Shown here: positions 12,444-24,714 of the stretch, piece after piece | How the letters are laid out: the number at the start of each line of letters is the position of its first letter | Numbering within the stretch: the stretch's first letter is position 1 | DNA from: Sialis fuliginosa | Taxonomy: Eukaryota; Arthropoda; Insecta; Megaloptera; Sialidae | Assembly (NCBI GenBank): GCA_961205875.1 | Contig: OY540813.1 | Location: forward strand, 9,953,001-10,017,000 | DNA length: 64,000 nt | Direction: 5' to 3' | Program-made: the position numbers and the translations under genes | The notes under the pieces: generated by a model | The model's database searches: none | Told to the model about the DNA's origin: nothing | What the model saw: the letters and a program-made list of their open reading frames with translations, nothing else

Positions 12444-14059
12444 GTAAGTATTTATATGTTTTTCTAATTATAGATTTAGAGCAGATTAAATGATTTAAAC
12501 TTTTTTATTTTCAACGTTATGTAAAAATAAAATTCAGTCAATCGAAGGGGAAATATTGCTGGAAATAATCGGAAAATCTTAATCAATCACTAAGCTTACT
12601 AAATTATATAGTTCTTTCAAATTAGAAATTTCCTATAGGAGAAAAATGGAATTACTATTCATTTCGATTATTTTAGCGCCAATCGATGGCAAATGATGCC
12701 CTTAGTAAAATATCAGAAATGCAAGGCTGTAGACCCCCGAGAAATACACTAAAAAACATAAAAACAAAAAAAATTGAGTGCCGGTTATGTTTAAATCGTC
12801 GATACAGTGAAAACAATGTAAGATAGAACAGAAATGAACATAATTAATTTTACAGATAAGAAAATTTTCTATAAGAATAATACTCCGGTTTATACCTAAA
12901 ACTAATAGTTCAGGAGTGAGAGTCGTTCAAAACTTGAGACCAAAATGAAGTTTTTTGAAAATGTCGGAATTAGCCTCAGTTTTCTATAAAATTTAATTTC
13001 GGTATTCAACACTTAATAAACATTTCCAAAAAAATCACGGTTTATTGGAAAGCTACTCACTAGTTTAACACTTATTTTTACTTTAAATTATAGCTATAGG
13101 GGCTGTACTAAGAAATAGTTTATTGTATTTTATTTCCTGTTTTGCTTGTTAATTTTTTCATAATCTATTAATCGCCGAATAAAACAAAAATATTTGTTTT
13201 AAAGATAATTTTATCCTCTACAAATTCAATCTCTTGATATTAAATTAAAACTGCAACTGTTTACATACAGTATTGAAATAAAAACAAAATGGCACGTTAG
13301 GTCAAATTAAAACTATATTAAAATAAAGATACCTAGCTGTGTTGCATTTTAAATTGAGTAAATTGCTATACCCAACTAGTGCCAATAATATAACATTTAA
13401 TTGAATTCGTCATTTCAAAAACAATTTTAAAAAGTCAATAATTTATCAGAAAGTTGAGTTCTATCAATTGAATTCATATAGTATTCAATGTAAAAACTGC
13501 ATTAGTCTCATGTTGCCAAATAGAGAAACTATCTGTTCCATTCTAAATTCATTGCAAAAATAACATGATGTTTATGTACCATTTAATTTGATTTGTGTAT
13601 AATTTTAGTAATCTGATTTTATCATCAATTTACGGGTATGAAAATTTTTAAAGCAAACATAATCAAAACATAATCCTTTAGTAAAATAGATTGAAAAACA
13701 TAAAACTCGACCGCCCATTATTCTAATGAAATTGGTAATTACCTGATTCCCGGAATCGTCCTAATTCTCACAACATTCATTAACATCCTAATAAAATTTC
13801 ATGGTAACATTATCCTTGGCCACAAAGGATCAAGGGCTAGCGATCTCTTTTCAACGTCTACGTAACCGCATGAAAACAGGGTCTCTTGCTTCTCGAAAAC
13901 AGTAGCGTATTAACTGTCATGAAATATTATACCATTGAAAATGTATTCTTTTTGACAAATATTGACTGACTAAGAGCTTTTCCCTTGAACGCTTCGTGCC
14001 ACATCCCCTAATCGCGCCATATTTAGATACTCAAATTTACTCGGATCTTCGTATGTATA

Positions 14060-14289
14060 TAGGGTGACCAGATTTTAGTTTTTGTAAGCCCTGAGATGGA
14101 AATGAAGACCTTTTTTATTTTTTTTTCATTGACATCTAAAAATTTTCACACCCTAACCTCATTTTTGTGCACCCTGCTATTTTTGATGATCTTTTTTTCT
14201 TTTCGTTGTCATTATTATTACAAAACCCGGAGCCCGGAGAAACGGTATACATACCTTAAGATTCCGGGTGAAAACCGGTGGTCACCCTA
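14060..14289. mobile_element. hAT-like MITE (230 bp) with perfect 8-bp target duplication
   Basis: Ends are TAGGGTGACCA and TGGTCACCCTA. TATGTATA is present directly on both sides (14052-14059 and 14290-14297). The interior is T-rich; a 69-codon frame across it is incidental. Confidence 0.8.
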
Positions 14290-15158
14290 TATGTATATAT
14301 TATAATATTCTCCTACCATTATTTATTATTTTAAATATTTTATAAAAAGGGCAAAAGATCATTGTGAACAATTCATTTACACATTTTTGCATTCCAACGT
14401 ACATATTATTCTTATATTAAATTATTTTCTAATGATTTTTAGATAGTAAAGGTAAATTTTATAAAATTTTATTAGGACGCTTTTCATATTATTTTTACAC
14501 AATTTTATTCATTTTAAATATTTTTAATACGCCCCTGACCTATTTATTAATTACTTTGTAATATATAACAAACACCAACGTTTTTATTTTTATTTATACA
14601 ATTTAATTAAAAAACAAAAATTCTAAATTTGTTTGATATGTGCTTGACCTATTATTTTCGTATTTTCTGAACTTTTTTAGTTTTTCAAAAATTTCAATTA
14701 ATAGTTTATTGATAACTAGCAACCCACTCACAGCTTCGTCCGCGTTGTATTACTTTATAAAAACCGTTAGTTTGGAACAGTATTTTATTTCTATTAAACT
14801 TGAACTTTGGAAAATTACTATAGACGTATAAATTTTTTATTATACAACACATAATATCAACTGGGTCTGGTCCTTATTTTAATTTTAATAAAGTACTTCG
14901 CCTGAAATTTACCTTAATAGTATAAAAACGTATAAAAAATAAAAATAATTGAATTAAGAAAATCCATCTTTAGAAACTTTATTATCTTGCGTTATGGCCT
15001 CCACATCCAATCGCGAGCCCCCGGGGCCAGGATTTTCGGCTGACCTCCTCCTACTAAGAAATCTATGGCATTTTTTCTGACGACAGCGATTTATATTCCT
15101 ACCTAAATAAAAGTATCATTCTAATTTGTACTAGTTTAGTTCGTACCTATATACTGAA

Positions 15159-15187
15159 TCCTTAATATATATAAAGCTCAACGTCTC

Positions 15188-15241
<54 letters not shown>

Positions 15242-16069
15242 CGTTAGTTACCTTATCACTCGAGAACCACTTATCCGATTTACGAGTTTTTTTTTTAATT
15301 CATAGGTACGTTCTCTGGCCAGGTTATAGGCTATATTTTTTTACGTTAGGTAACATAACAACAAAGCAGTGACGATAATAGTAAATCAAGTCGGAAAAAA
15401 TTTTGCCGTCGGCGCGCTGTTTTGTAATACGCTGCCTAAACCGTTCAATATAGAACAAAATAATGTATTAAAGAATTGTGTAGAATCAAAAGTTCTACAA
15501 TTAAGTCAGCGACACGATATGTCTAACTTTTATATTTAAGCCACAATAACTGCTTTTATGTTACAAAAAAAACATAAAATATTTGGGTTTTGTTTACATG
15601 GACTTATGACCTGCAAAACATTAATCCTTATCGAAATAAATGATTTCATCGTCATAAGTACTTAATGTAGATATAGTTTGCCATTTACAGCATCCAATTT
15701 GGTCGTATAGTTTAGAAAATATCTTAAAATATATTTATAAAGGTAACATTTTAAATGTATGGTGTCGTGCCGCATCGAAGCGATGTACATCAGACTGGAT
15801 TCGCTTACGTTCGGTAGATATTCGGAGTCCCTCGGCTGACGTTTGAGTTAATTTTGTTTTCAATAATTAACATTTAAATTTAAACAGAACACAAATTATT
15901 TGTACTTTTTTCTTCTGATTCGTTTTTGTTAGGTAATTTAGGTATTGATAAATTATTATTACAATAATAACTAATCGTGTTTGTACTTAATTAATTAAAC
16001 TATATTTTTCAAAAATCCTAAACAATAATTCCGTAGTCTACGCGAGCGAAGCCGCGTGGGCCCAGCTAG
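15159..16069 (+). mobile_element. Non-autonomous Helitron (911 bp) with internal microsatellite
   Basis: The 5' end is TCCTTAATATATATAAAGCT after an A. The 3' end is CTAG followed by T, with a hairpin (ACGCG...CGCGT, about 16040-16057) just before it. The stretch TAGTAAATCAAGTCGGAAAA and nearby sequence match the shorter element at 987-1294. Confidence 0.85.
15188..15241. repeat. (CTGT)n microsatellite, about 13 copies
   Basis: Uninterrupted CTGT repeats close to the 5' end of the Helitron. The shorter relative at 987 has only one TCTGTCCG here, so the expansion occurred within this element. Confidence 0.95.
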
Positions 16070-18539
16070 TATATTATAAATTAAAATTACTCACGTGTAA
16101 TAAATTCTTGTGAACACATGTCTCATCTGATTTTCATTTAACGGAACAGTTTGCAAATATCGAATTTAATACATATTTGATTTTATACGAAAATGTATTA
16201 TTATCTGCCTTTACTGTTTTCTTATTGGTTAAAATAACTTTGATGTTTTATTATAGCTACATATTCTTATATGTATATGACATATATACATTGTACATAC
16301 ATAAATACATAATTAACATCATGTTTATTGATTAAATTTTCTTTAATATCTTAATTAATTTAATTAAATTAGAGGAAAAAAAATCATAAATATACCTAAT
16401 ATTTTACATTTTTTAGTAGTATTAATTTGTAGTTATTAAATGTCTATAGAGTATTTTACCATTAAAAATTCAATAATAATTAATAATGCACATAAAATGA
16501 GCTATTACGAATCCAAAATGGAAAGTTCACTTTTGAGAATATTGGTATTTTACAAACAAATCTTATATCCATTCAAATCAGGTCTGCGACAGAAATATTG
16601 AGGCCTGTTACGAGCGTCGGATTTTTTTTCAATGTAGGTACTGTCAGTCATCATGATTAGATTTCGTTTATCTCATTATCTATATCAAATGGGGCCCATA
16701 AAGTCCGGGTACTGATTCAAATGGGCAATACATTTTTTTTTATTGGAAAATATATCTCTAATTTATAAAATCAATAATGATTTAAAAATATAGCAAATAA
16801 CATTACTTTTTTGGGGCTCTCAAAATAAATCTATATATAAATTAAGTAAATAAAATTACAGTCTTCATCCATGTCAATATCTACGTAAAAAAATAAAACG
16901 GCCAAGTGCGTGTTGGGCTACCTCTTTATACCAAATTTCATCTTAATTGTTATAAAATTTATAAGAACAGACAGACAGACGGATGGACAGAACGAAACTA
17001 TAAGGGATCCTAGTTTTCTACGGAACCCTAAAAACACGAATGTTTAAATTTTACGAAACCGTAAATTCTTCCATAAATTATTTATGTTTGGATATGAAAA
17101 TGTTCAACCTTTGGTTAAAGTGATTCTGCAAAGCACAATTAAAAATAAAAATAAATAAACTAATTAATAAATAACAAACTTGCAATTAGAGTTCCAAGAG
17201 AACAAAGTGAAAAAAGAAAATTTATGTTTGTATAGATATAGCATATTCGTATGATCTAATTAAAAATCTCTATTACACAGAAATGGAATATCAGTAATCC
17301 AATAGGTATATGTACCTACTTGTTTCTCGTTTTAATTCGTTCAAAGTAGGTTTTCATTTAAAAACGAAGTCAAAATTAGTTCAGGTATTCATCAATCACA
17401 ATATACATTTATTCTTTTTTTTAGTAACTCTGTCCTTTTGTACACAAAGGTAAATCTGGATTAAACTTTTTGTATTGTTTGGGGTTATGTAAAATGAGTT
17501 GATGAAAAATATACAAAAAATTTAAACTTATTTTTGTTTAAGTTTTATCTACTGTTTAAAAACATAAATATTTTTATTATTTTTTTACTTTTTTTAACAT
17601 ACAAAAGTATATTAGTAATCATAACAAAAGGTTCGTACTCGATTAAAAAATATATATTATTTGACAACTATGTATAATCAGAAATAGTATCTTACTTTGT
17701 TGACACAAAAGATACAAAGCTGTAGTCGGATTTCTTTCTTATTATATTATATTTATTAACATACATGTACAAAGTGTGCAACTATAAATAGAATCACGGT
17801 AGATTTTTTTAATTAAAAATATATTTTATATTTATGAAAAACAGAAACGTATTATATCATTTTAATTAAATAAGCCTTTAAAAAAGACAGTGACTATATC
17901 ATGTTAAATGAGCAATAAATATTTTATGTCTTATTATAACTATATGAAAGAAAATGTAACTTTGTGGATGATTTTATGTATTTAGGTTCTTTAACTTAAG
18001 GTTTATTGTGGTTTAATAAACAAATTTTTCTTTGTAATTTTGGTTATTAAAATGTTCAAAGAAAAATATTTGTGTTTACTTATTTAATAATACAAATAAA
18101 AATCTATAGGGAGACGCAACGTAATGCAAGCAATATATTCGTATTCAAATGTTATTAGATAAAAGTTTACTTTTATTTGTCATCAATTTTAATATTCTTT
18201 ATAAAAAATTTAACTCTTGGAATTCTAAATGCCACCTTCCCAGATTACTCTAGAATAAATTTGTTATCCTTATATACTTTCTACTTGGTAATAGATGCTG
18301 TATAATAAGTAATTTTAGTGACCCTTTTTATAGTAAATTTAATTCCCTACAAAAAAATTCTAAAAATGTTCATGTAATATGAATCTTGAAAAAATAACTA
18401 TTTTGGGATGTCAACCCTTCCCCTTATACACGATTCTGATGATTTTTATATGGGATTATCCAGATATAATCAATCAAGTTGCATTAATATCGGTTTAGTG
18501 GTTCATGAATTATGCGTGTGACAAGAATTTAGGGGACAG
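16070..18539. other. No gene; one interspersed repeat tail
   Basis: Apart from the tail at 16893-17035 this is plain AT-rich intron with no frame over 60 codons. Confidence 0.4.
16893..17035 (+). repeat. Insect interspersed repeat tail (GGCCAAGTGCG ... GGAACCCTAAAAA)
   Basis: AAACGGCCAAGTGCGTGTTG at the left, a run of ACAGACAGACAGACGGATGG, then CTACGGAACCCTAAAAA at the right. This arrangement is common at the 3' ends of interspersed elements in insect genomes. Related tails occur at about 20510-20590 and 63105-63160. Confidence 0.6.
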
Positions 18540-18900
18540 ACACACACAAACAGACAGATACGGACTAAAAAGTATTTGTCTTGACCAAGGTATGTAAACT
18601 ACAAGGTAGCCTCAGTAGCTCGGCGCGAGAAATAGAAATCTGGGAGGCCCAAATATGGTGAGGGGGAATTATGTGTCCAATCATAACAAATATATCATTG
18701 TAACTCGGCGCGATAAGGGGAAAATACATCATCTGGGGTGCTCAAGCTACTGAGACAACCTGTGTATTTACTAACCTTGTTTCTTAACCTAAAATGGATA
18801 GTTAAAATTTTGTAATCGGAGAAATTTTTTTTCTTTGAAAAATGATCACATAGCTTCTCGTATCTTTCAGATATTGACGAGGAAGAAAAACTAAAAAGTT
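18540..18900 (-). repeat. Dispersed repeat R2, copy 3 (inverted, interrupted)
   Basis: CAGACAGATACGG, GTATTTGTCTTGACC and AGCTTCTCGTATCTTTC match copies 1 and 2 on the opposite strand. The small TIR element at 18600-18766 is inserted after GTCTTGACC. Confidence 0.6.
18600..18766. mobile_element. Small TIR element (about 167 bp)
   Basis: CAAGGTAGCCTCAGTAGCT at the left is inverted as AGCTACTGAGACAACCTGTG at the right. ACTCGGCGCGA occurs twice inside. It lies within a dispersed repeat whose uninterrupted form is at 10480-10575. Confidence 0.55.
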
Positions 18901-19443
18901 ATTTACTATATAGTGTATGTATAACAAAAACCTTGGTTAGATAATAAACAATTATAACATCCACAAAAAAGTTTCTTATTTCGAAGAAAATATCATTTTA
19001 AAGTACTAATATATAAAAATAAAATATATTAGTGACTCAAGAGTCATTCCATATTTATTTTATGAAATAATCTTTGGTCCCTTTTATTTTGTAATAAACA
19101 AAATTGATTCCTGTAAGAATAATAATACATATGATATCCGCATTGGGAGATTGTTATACGGGGATGAGTAGTACCACTTTTACAAGCAACAAATCGAATT
19201 ATATTCGCCTCTCTAAGAGCTGCTATACTCTCACTACTCCTGTCAAGTGTACTAAACATTGTCAATCATACAGTTATGTGTTTTCCTTTATTATATGTCT
19301 TAATACTGGAAGATGACAATGTTAATGCACTATATGTAACGAATCTCTCCAGGATAAACAGGCCAGTACTAATCAAGTTGGTTTTTATAAATTAAATTGT
19401 TACAAAATATTTTCGATTTGTTTCTTCATATATCTATTAAAAT

Positions 19444-19886
19444 TGACCACACTGCCACCTATCGGATAAAACTTGAACCCTTCTGAAGTTCCCAAATAGC
19501 GATTTGAATTCCAATTAAGATTTCTATTATTAATATTTATTACCGTTTAAATGTAAATGTACTATAAAAAAAGTCATTTGGAGTAAAGTTTGCATAGCAA
19601 ACAAATATTTTTTTATAATTAATGGAGATTAAGTTAGAATTTATCACTCATATTTTTTTTTAAAACTGCATTTTTTGGTAACACATGAAAACTTAATGTT
19701 TTATTGGATGACTTATTGTCACAATTTGGTACAGCACAACGTTTTACTTTTTTTTATTCTTCATTGCATTTTAATAATTTTAATAACTTATTTACATAAT
19801 GTTTACATTATATTTAAAAATTTCAAATCGGTGTTTAGGAACTTCAGAAGAGTTTAAATTTTATCCGATAGGTGGTAGAGTGGTCA
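19444..19886. mobile_element. MITE with about 65-bp inverted ends (443 bp)
   Basis: CCACCTATCGGATAAAACTT and CTTCTGAAGTTCC at the left are mirrored by AACTTCAGAAGAGTTTAAAT and ATCCGATAGGTGGTAGAGTG at the right. Interior AT-rich; frames across it are incidental. Confidence 0.75.
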
Positions 19887-20599
19887 CTGACCATAGCGAT
19901 TATATTCTGTAAAATGTATAAAAATATTACTAAATAAAATATATCTCATGGACGTCCTAGTATTTTTTATTTTATATACCTAAACTGTAAAAGTTTTGTC
20001 AAGGCATACAAGGTGAATACTATTAGGGTGCCGTCGCGTCGTACGGTATGCAGTAAGGAATGCAAGAATTTTTTATTTTTTTTCTTTTTTTCCTCTACTT
20101 TTATATCTTTGGGGCAAATAAGCTTTTTTTAATAAGCTTGACTTAATATTTAAATATAGTATTAAAAATGTGAAGAATTTCTCTTTTTTGATACTGTTAA
20201 AAGAATGCTTTTTATTTATTATTTTTTTTGTTTATGTCTTTTGTAATATTGTGTTAATCGAAGCACTAGATATTTATATATTATATTTTATATGGATTAG
20301 ATTATTTATGTTGCAATTTGTTTTAATATAATTTATCTTTCAGTACCATTTACCGCACATGAATTATATTAGAGTTAATTGAAACACATGTATATATTTC
20401 AATAATTTTTCATATCTTTTTCTAAAAGTCTTAATTTTGCATGTTAAGTTAAAATTTCAAATACCTATCTAGTTTATACAGTTTCCCAGATGTTTTATTA
20501 TAACAAACTGACAGACGGAGAAACGACAAAGTGAGATTAATAGAGTTCTGCTCGTAGACCTATAGAACGTACCTTATTCTGGATACAACGTACTATGGG

Positions 20600-20822
20600 T
20601 TTCAGAAGTCGTCTGTCACCCTAAAGATCAGAATCGCTTACAACAGATTCTAAAATATTAAGACAAACATCATCGGTTATTTTTCTCTAGGGTGGAGCTT
20701 ATATTATAGTTACATCATTTTAAATAAAAACACAAATATACGTCCGTTTCATTAATTAATTTTATATCAAGTCAATATTTATATCAACTGGTTGACCACT
20801 TCTGCATACGACTCTACATTCA
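20600..20822 (+). repeat. Dispersed repeat R1, internally shortened copy
   Basis: It starts with TCAGAAGTCGTCTGTCACCC, runs through ATTAAGACAAACATCATCGG and jumps from ATATCAAGTCAATA to GGTTGACCACTTCTGCATAC. About 240 bases of the full copies are missing. Confidence 0.75.
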
Positions 20823-21499
20823 ACATATAACAATTTTCTCGAAATTTAGAAAAAGGTAAAACCGCTTACTTATTGGAAATTTTAATTTAATAACTAATTA
20901 CTATAAAAATACAAATTCCCTGATAATCAAGGCATAGTAAAATGTTACAAATATGTAAAATACATACCACGCATTTTCATCAAACCAATCAACTTAGCTA
21001 TTGGTATTTTAATTTTATCAAGCTTAATGATCTATTTCGGATTATTTCTTAGAATTACCATCTCATTAGCCTCACGCACTCACATTGATAATATGATATC
21101 ATATAATATAATATAACATAACAATCAAACACGGACCTGTTTATTCCTACCATCCCTTTTGCTCTCGTTGTTACAAACTATAATTAAACTATATCGTTCT
21201 CTCTCAACATACACAATAGAATTTCCACAGAAACTTTGAGGTGTCAAAATGTAGATCTGGATTATATGTACTCATGCAGAGGAGGACTATTTTGACAGGC
21301 TATTGGAGCAATTTACACGTATTATATTTATTATAGTACTTATTTAGATAACCGATTTATATTATCTACTTATTTGTTTTTTACTAATCATTTATAATTG
21401 TATTAAAGTTAATGTTTAAAATATTTAACATGATGAGCAGAATATGTTAAATTTTGTAGCAAACAAGATAGAAATTATTTATTATAGTATCAATTATAA

Positions 21500-22446
21500 C
21501 ACAGCCACACACATTTTTATATTTTCGAAGTCGCTGAAACCGAATCTGACCTAGAACTGCTTTTTTTCTACCCATAAAAAAGGGTGCAGAAATTTCTTAA
21601 ATTCAGATGTTTTAAAATTTGAGTGACTCCCTTTCAAAAAAAACCTGATGATTGTTAGCCATTTACCCCGAGTATACCTAGGAATATTCAACCCCTACCT
21701 TTCGGGGGTAGTTTTTGGAGATTAAAAAGTTTGAACAGTTCTGTGATGACACAGTAGACAACAAGAAAAATACACATGCAAAAATGTTTTTCACAATGTT
21801 TAAAATAACGAAGATGGATTTTCCGAATATTCATCCCTCAAAAGGCGTAGTTTTTAATGAGGGGTTGGAAAATTGTCTATACTCTATTTAATTTAAGAAT
21901 ACAGTGATTTCCGTGGTTTTTGACGGTAAAATGCAAGATTCGTACCGTCAAAACCCCGGCAACCACTGCATTCTTAAATGAAATAGAGTATATGTAGATA
22001 CACACAATCAGTAGAAAACTCACAACATATATACATTGAACCTCTATTACGACAAAGCTGTTTACACAGGCGCAAAGAGGATAAATAATATTGTGTTCAA
22101 CCCACTACCTTAAGGGGATGGTTTTTGGGGTCTAAAAGGTTAAAGAATTCTGTAATCACACAATAGACACAATATACATGGGAAAATGTTTTTCACAATC
22201 TCCGAAGTAACGAAGATACGGATTTTTCAAACATTCATCCCTCTAGAGGGGTGGTTTTCAATAAAGGGTTGGAAAGGTGTTGACAAATTCTCTACATGTT
22301 CAGTATTTTTTTTGCACACTTTTTAAGTTAGAAAAAAATTGTGACCTGATGGATAAATCTGTGGTTAAATTCGGTTTCAACGACCCCAAAAATAAAAAAA
22401 TGTGTTGATCTAGTCTCTGGCACATGATTTTTTTTGTGTGGCTGTG
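21500..22446. mobile_element. MITE-like element (947 bp) with CACAGCCACACA ends and TAA target duplication
   Basis: CACAGCCACACA (21500) faces TGTGTGGCTGTG (to 22446). TAA lies outside both ends, as in PIF/Harbinger elements. Subterminal blocks with CTGAAACCGAAT are also inverted. It holds two direct copies of about 190 bases (21690-21880 and 22098-22290), recognisable by TTTTTCACAATNTNNNAART and by ATTCATCCCTC, and a small palindrome at 21876-21992. Confidence 0.65.
21876..21992. repeat. Palindrome nested in the 947-bp element
   Basis: ACTCTATTTAATTTAAGAAT, CAGTG and TTTTTGACGGTA on the left pair with TACCGTCAAAACC, CACTGCATTCTTAAATGAAA and TAGAGTATA on the right, with a loop of about 13 bases. 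Confidence 0.7.
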
Positions 22447-23020
22447 TAACTAATGTACAAAACGTGTAGAAAATTAAATAAATTACTGATATCGAAGTGC
22501 GTATGATTTATCATACTAAATCAACAATTATTATAAGTCCCGCTCTGTATGTACGTACTACGTACATAGTATATTAATAACTTTGTATATCATCCTAAAG
22601 TGGGTATTTATGTAATATACTATAACTTACTTTGAATTCAATATGTATCTTGCCGTTTAAAACTATAACTAGATTAACGCATTAGCTACAAAACAGTTAG
22701 TTTTGAATAAAGAGATATGTACGGGGTTGTGTTTTATTAACAATTGATAAACAATAAACTTTATTCAACTGTTTATAAAATAAGTATCTATACTTATTTT
22801 AATTGTTATTACAATTATTATTTATTTATATTAAATGTATTAAATTATATTTTCAGTGGATAGATAATAGAAAACTAAAAATATTGTCTAGTTGTCAACT
22901 AACATAAGTCATTTGTCAAGTAACACTTTGCTTCTTTTTATTTTGTAGTTAATAATAAATAATTAAATAATACTATATAGATTTTATTAATCTAAACATA
23001 AAAACAACAACGAATGTAGG

Positions 23021-23718
23021 CAGAGCCGGCCTTTGCAATTCTGGCGCCCCAGGCGAGATTTTTTTTTGACGCCCCCCCCCCACCCCCCTCCACGGCCACA
23101 GTGACGATCATTAAAAATTATCCGCACAAAAAAAAAAGCGTGAGAAAATTATCTTGTTATTAATTCATTAGTGTAATATAATAATATAATATAACATATA
23201 ATTGATAAATAATATATAATATAACTAAAATTATATAAAAGATTTCTTCCTGGCTTTCATATCTGCAAAATTATCGATTGCTGTCTCAAAATTGAGGTTT
23301 GCTACAACCTTATTTTCAATTGAAAGAATAGCCAAATTATTCAACCTATCTTCTATCATAGCCGATTGCAAATAAGTTTTTATGAATTATTTTAATTTAC
23401 TAAAACTTCTTTCACCACTAGCTACACTAACCGGAATTGTTACAAGAATTAGCAAAGCCACCCACAGATTTGGCACTGTGCCTTTCAAGTTTTGTAAAAA
23501 AATGTTTAATAAATAATTTATTTTTGATATTAAGCATTTTATTAAGTAAAATGAATTATTTTGCAGAAAAAATCAAAACTATTATTCAAAAAATATATAT
23601 AGCTTAAATTTGGCGCCCTAGAACAGAACATAGAAAAAAAGTTTAAAATAATTGGCGCCCCCACGAAATTAGCGCCCCAGGCTGTCGCCTGGGTCGCCTG
23701 GCCGTTCGGCCGGCCCTG
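23021..23718 (-). mobile_element. hAT element copy 1 (internally deleted)
   Basis: This copy has complete termini, CAGAGCCGGCC and GGCCGGCCCTG. The subterminal regions are GC-rich and contain repeated GGCGCCCC/GCGCCCCAGGC motifs that may serve as transposase binding sites. The middle is AT-rich and keeps only the 3' end of a transposase gene on the minus strand. It differs from copy 2 mainly in the C-tract and A-tract near its left end. Confidence 0.8.
23231..23490 (-). pseudogene. hAT transposase C-terminal fragment (dimerisation domain), copy 1
   Basis: Read on the minus strand, the frame contains PNLWVALLILVTIPVSVASG followed by ERSFSKLK, then a stop, then FIKTYLQSAMIEDRLNNLAI and LSIENKVVANLNFETAIDNF, ending at a TAA at 23233-23231. 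The ERSFSKLK block and the following RLNNLAILSIE block are the signature of the hAT family C-terminal dimerisation domain. The catalytic part is absent. The internal stop after SKLK makes it non-functional, so movement would need transposase supplied by another element. Confidence 0.85.
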
Positions 23719-24712
23719 TTTTTTTTTTACTTATCCAAGTATTAAACCAATCTATAGATTCTAATAAATTGAAAATTTATCAATAATGATGAACGGATGG
23801 CATATTAAAAAATATATATTGTTACATTCATCAGAGTAACCGTTTTTTTAAATTAGAGCGAATTGTCGCTGAAGAAGTATCGACTATCGTCTAATTTTTA
23901 TAATACACGTGATTTTGCTAATTACCTTTTTGTATAGTGTTTACCAGGTATGTACATTGTGATTCATATTATTTATTTGATTTTTTTGTTTCGGTTCTGA
24001 TATTTATGTAATGGTTTTTATTTGTTAACGTATGTTTACATCATGCACTTGTCGAAAGAGCAATAAAACTAAGTTTTGTTAACGAATGTACATGTCCTCA
24101 TTGTTTATAGTTAATAATAATTATATAATTTATAAAAATATAATTTTAATAATAAAAAAAAGGTAATATTATTCTCTCCATTATATAACAAGTGATTTTT
24201 TTTAACGTAATAACTGAAATCAGATGTTTACTCTTGTAAATTTTTGAATTAACGAATTATTTTTGAATTAAGAAAAAATGTTTTAGATAAAAAATGTCGA
24301 GTATGTTATTATCTATAATTTATTCCCTATACATTTTTTTCCAACATTTATAATTTAGCCAGAAAGAAATTTTTTATGTAATTATTTAGATTCACCTACA
24401 CTGTTCACTATCAGTATTACGTATAAGAAAGTCCCATGATACCTATGGCAAACAAGCACACTGTTTAATCTCTGTACTACGTATAAGAAAGTCCCATGAC
24501 ACTCATGGCAGATATTTCTCCTCTGTTATGAACCATTTGAATTATAATAAAATTGCATGACGTTAACATTTGTTTACAAAGTCAAAAAAATGAAATAAAC
24601 TTTTATTTTCAAAAAAAGATTTTTTTGGCTATTTTTCCCTTAAATCTAGCCTACTTCTGCTTCAAAAAATTAATATTTCGTTAAAATAAAAAAAATCATG
24701 CAATTAAGGGTT
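23719..24712. other. Spacer between hAT copy 1 and the satellite array
   Basis: AT-rich DNA of about 1 kb with no open frame. It contains a short direct duplication at 24422-24530 built around GTATAAGAAAGTCCCATGA. Its last part (about 24550-24714) has facing AATTGCATGA / TCATGCAATT ends and finishes in GGGTTAA, which resembles a degenerate piggyBac-type MITE. No gene seen. Confidence 0.45.
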
Positions 24713-24714
24713 AA
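24698..24714. repeat. Left arm of a perfect 17-bp inverted repeat bracketing the array
   Basis: ATGCAATTAAGGGTTAA lies at the left edge of the array. Its exact reverse complement lies at 28761-28777 at the right edge. The array therefore sits between GGG-TTAA and TTAA-CCC, as if placed at a TTAA site between two outward-facing piggyBac-like ends. Confidence 0.7.

Noticed and set aside
18600-18766. Possible tRNA-derived SINE (TCAGTAGCTC looks like an A box)
   Set aside because: No B box (GGTTCGANTCC) follows, and the ends are inverted repeats, so a TIR element fits better.
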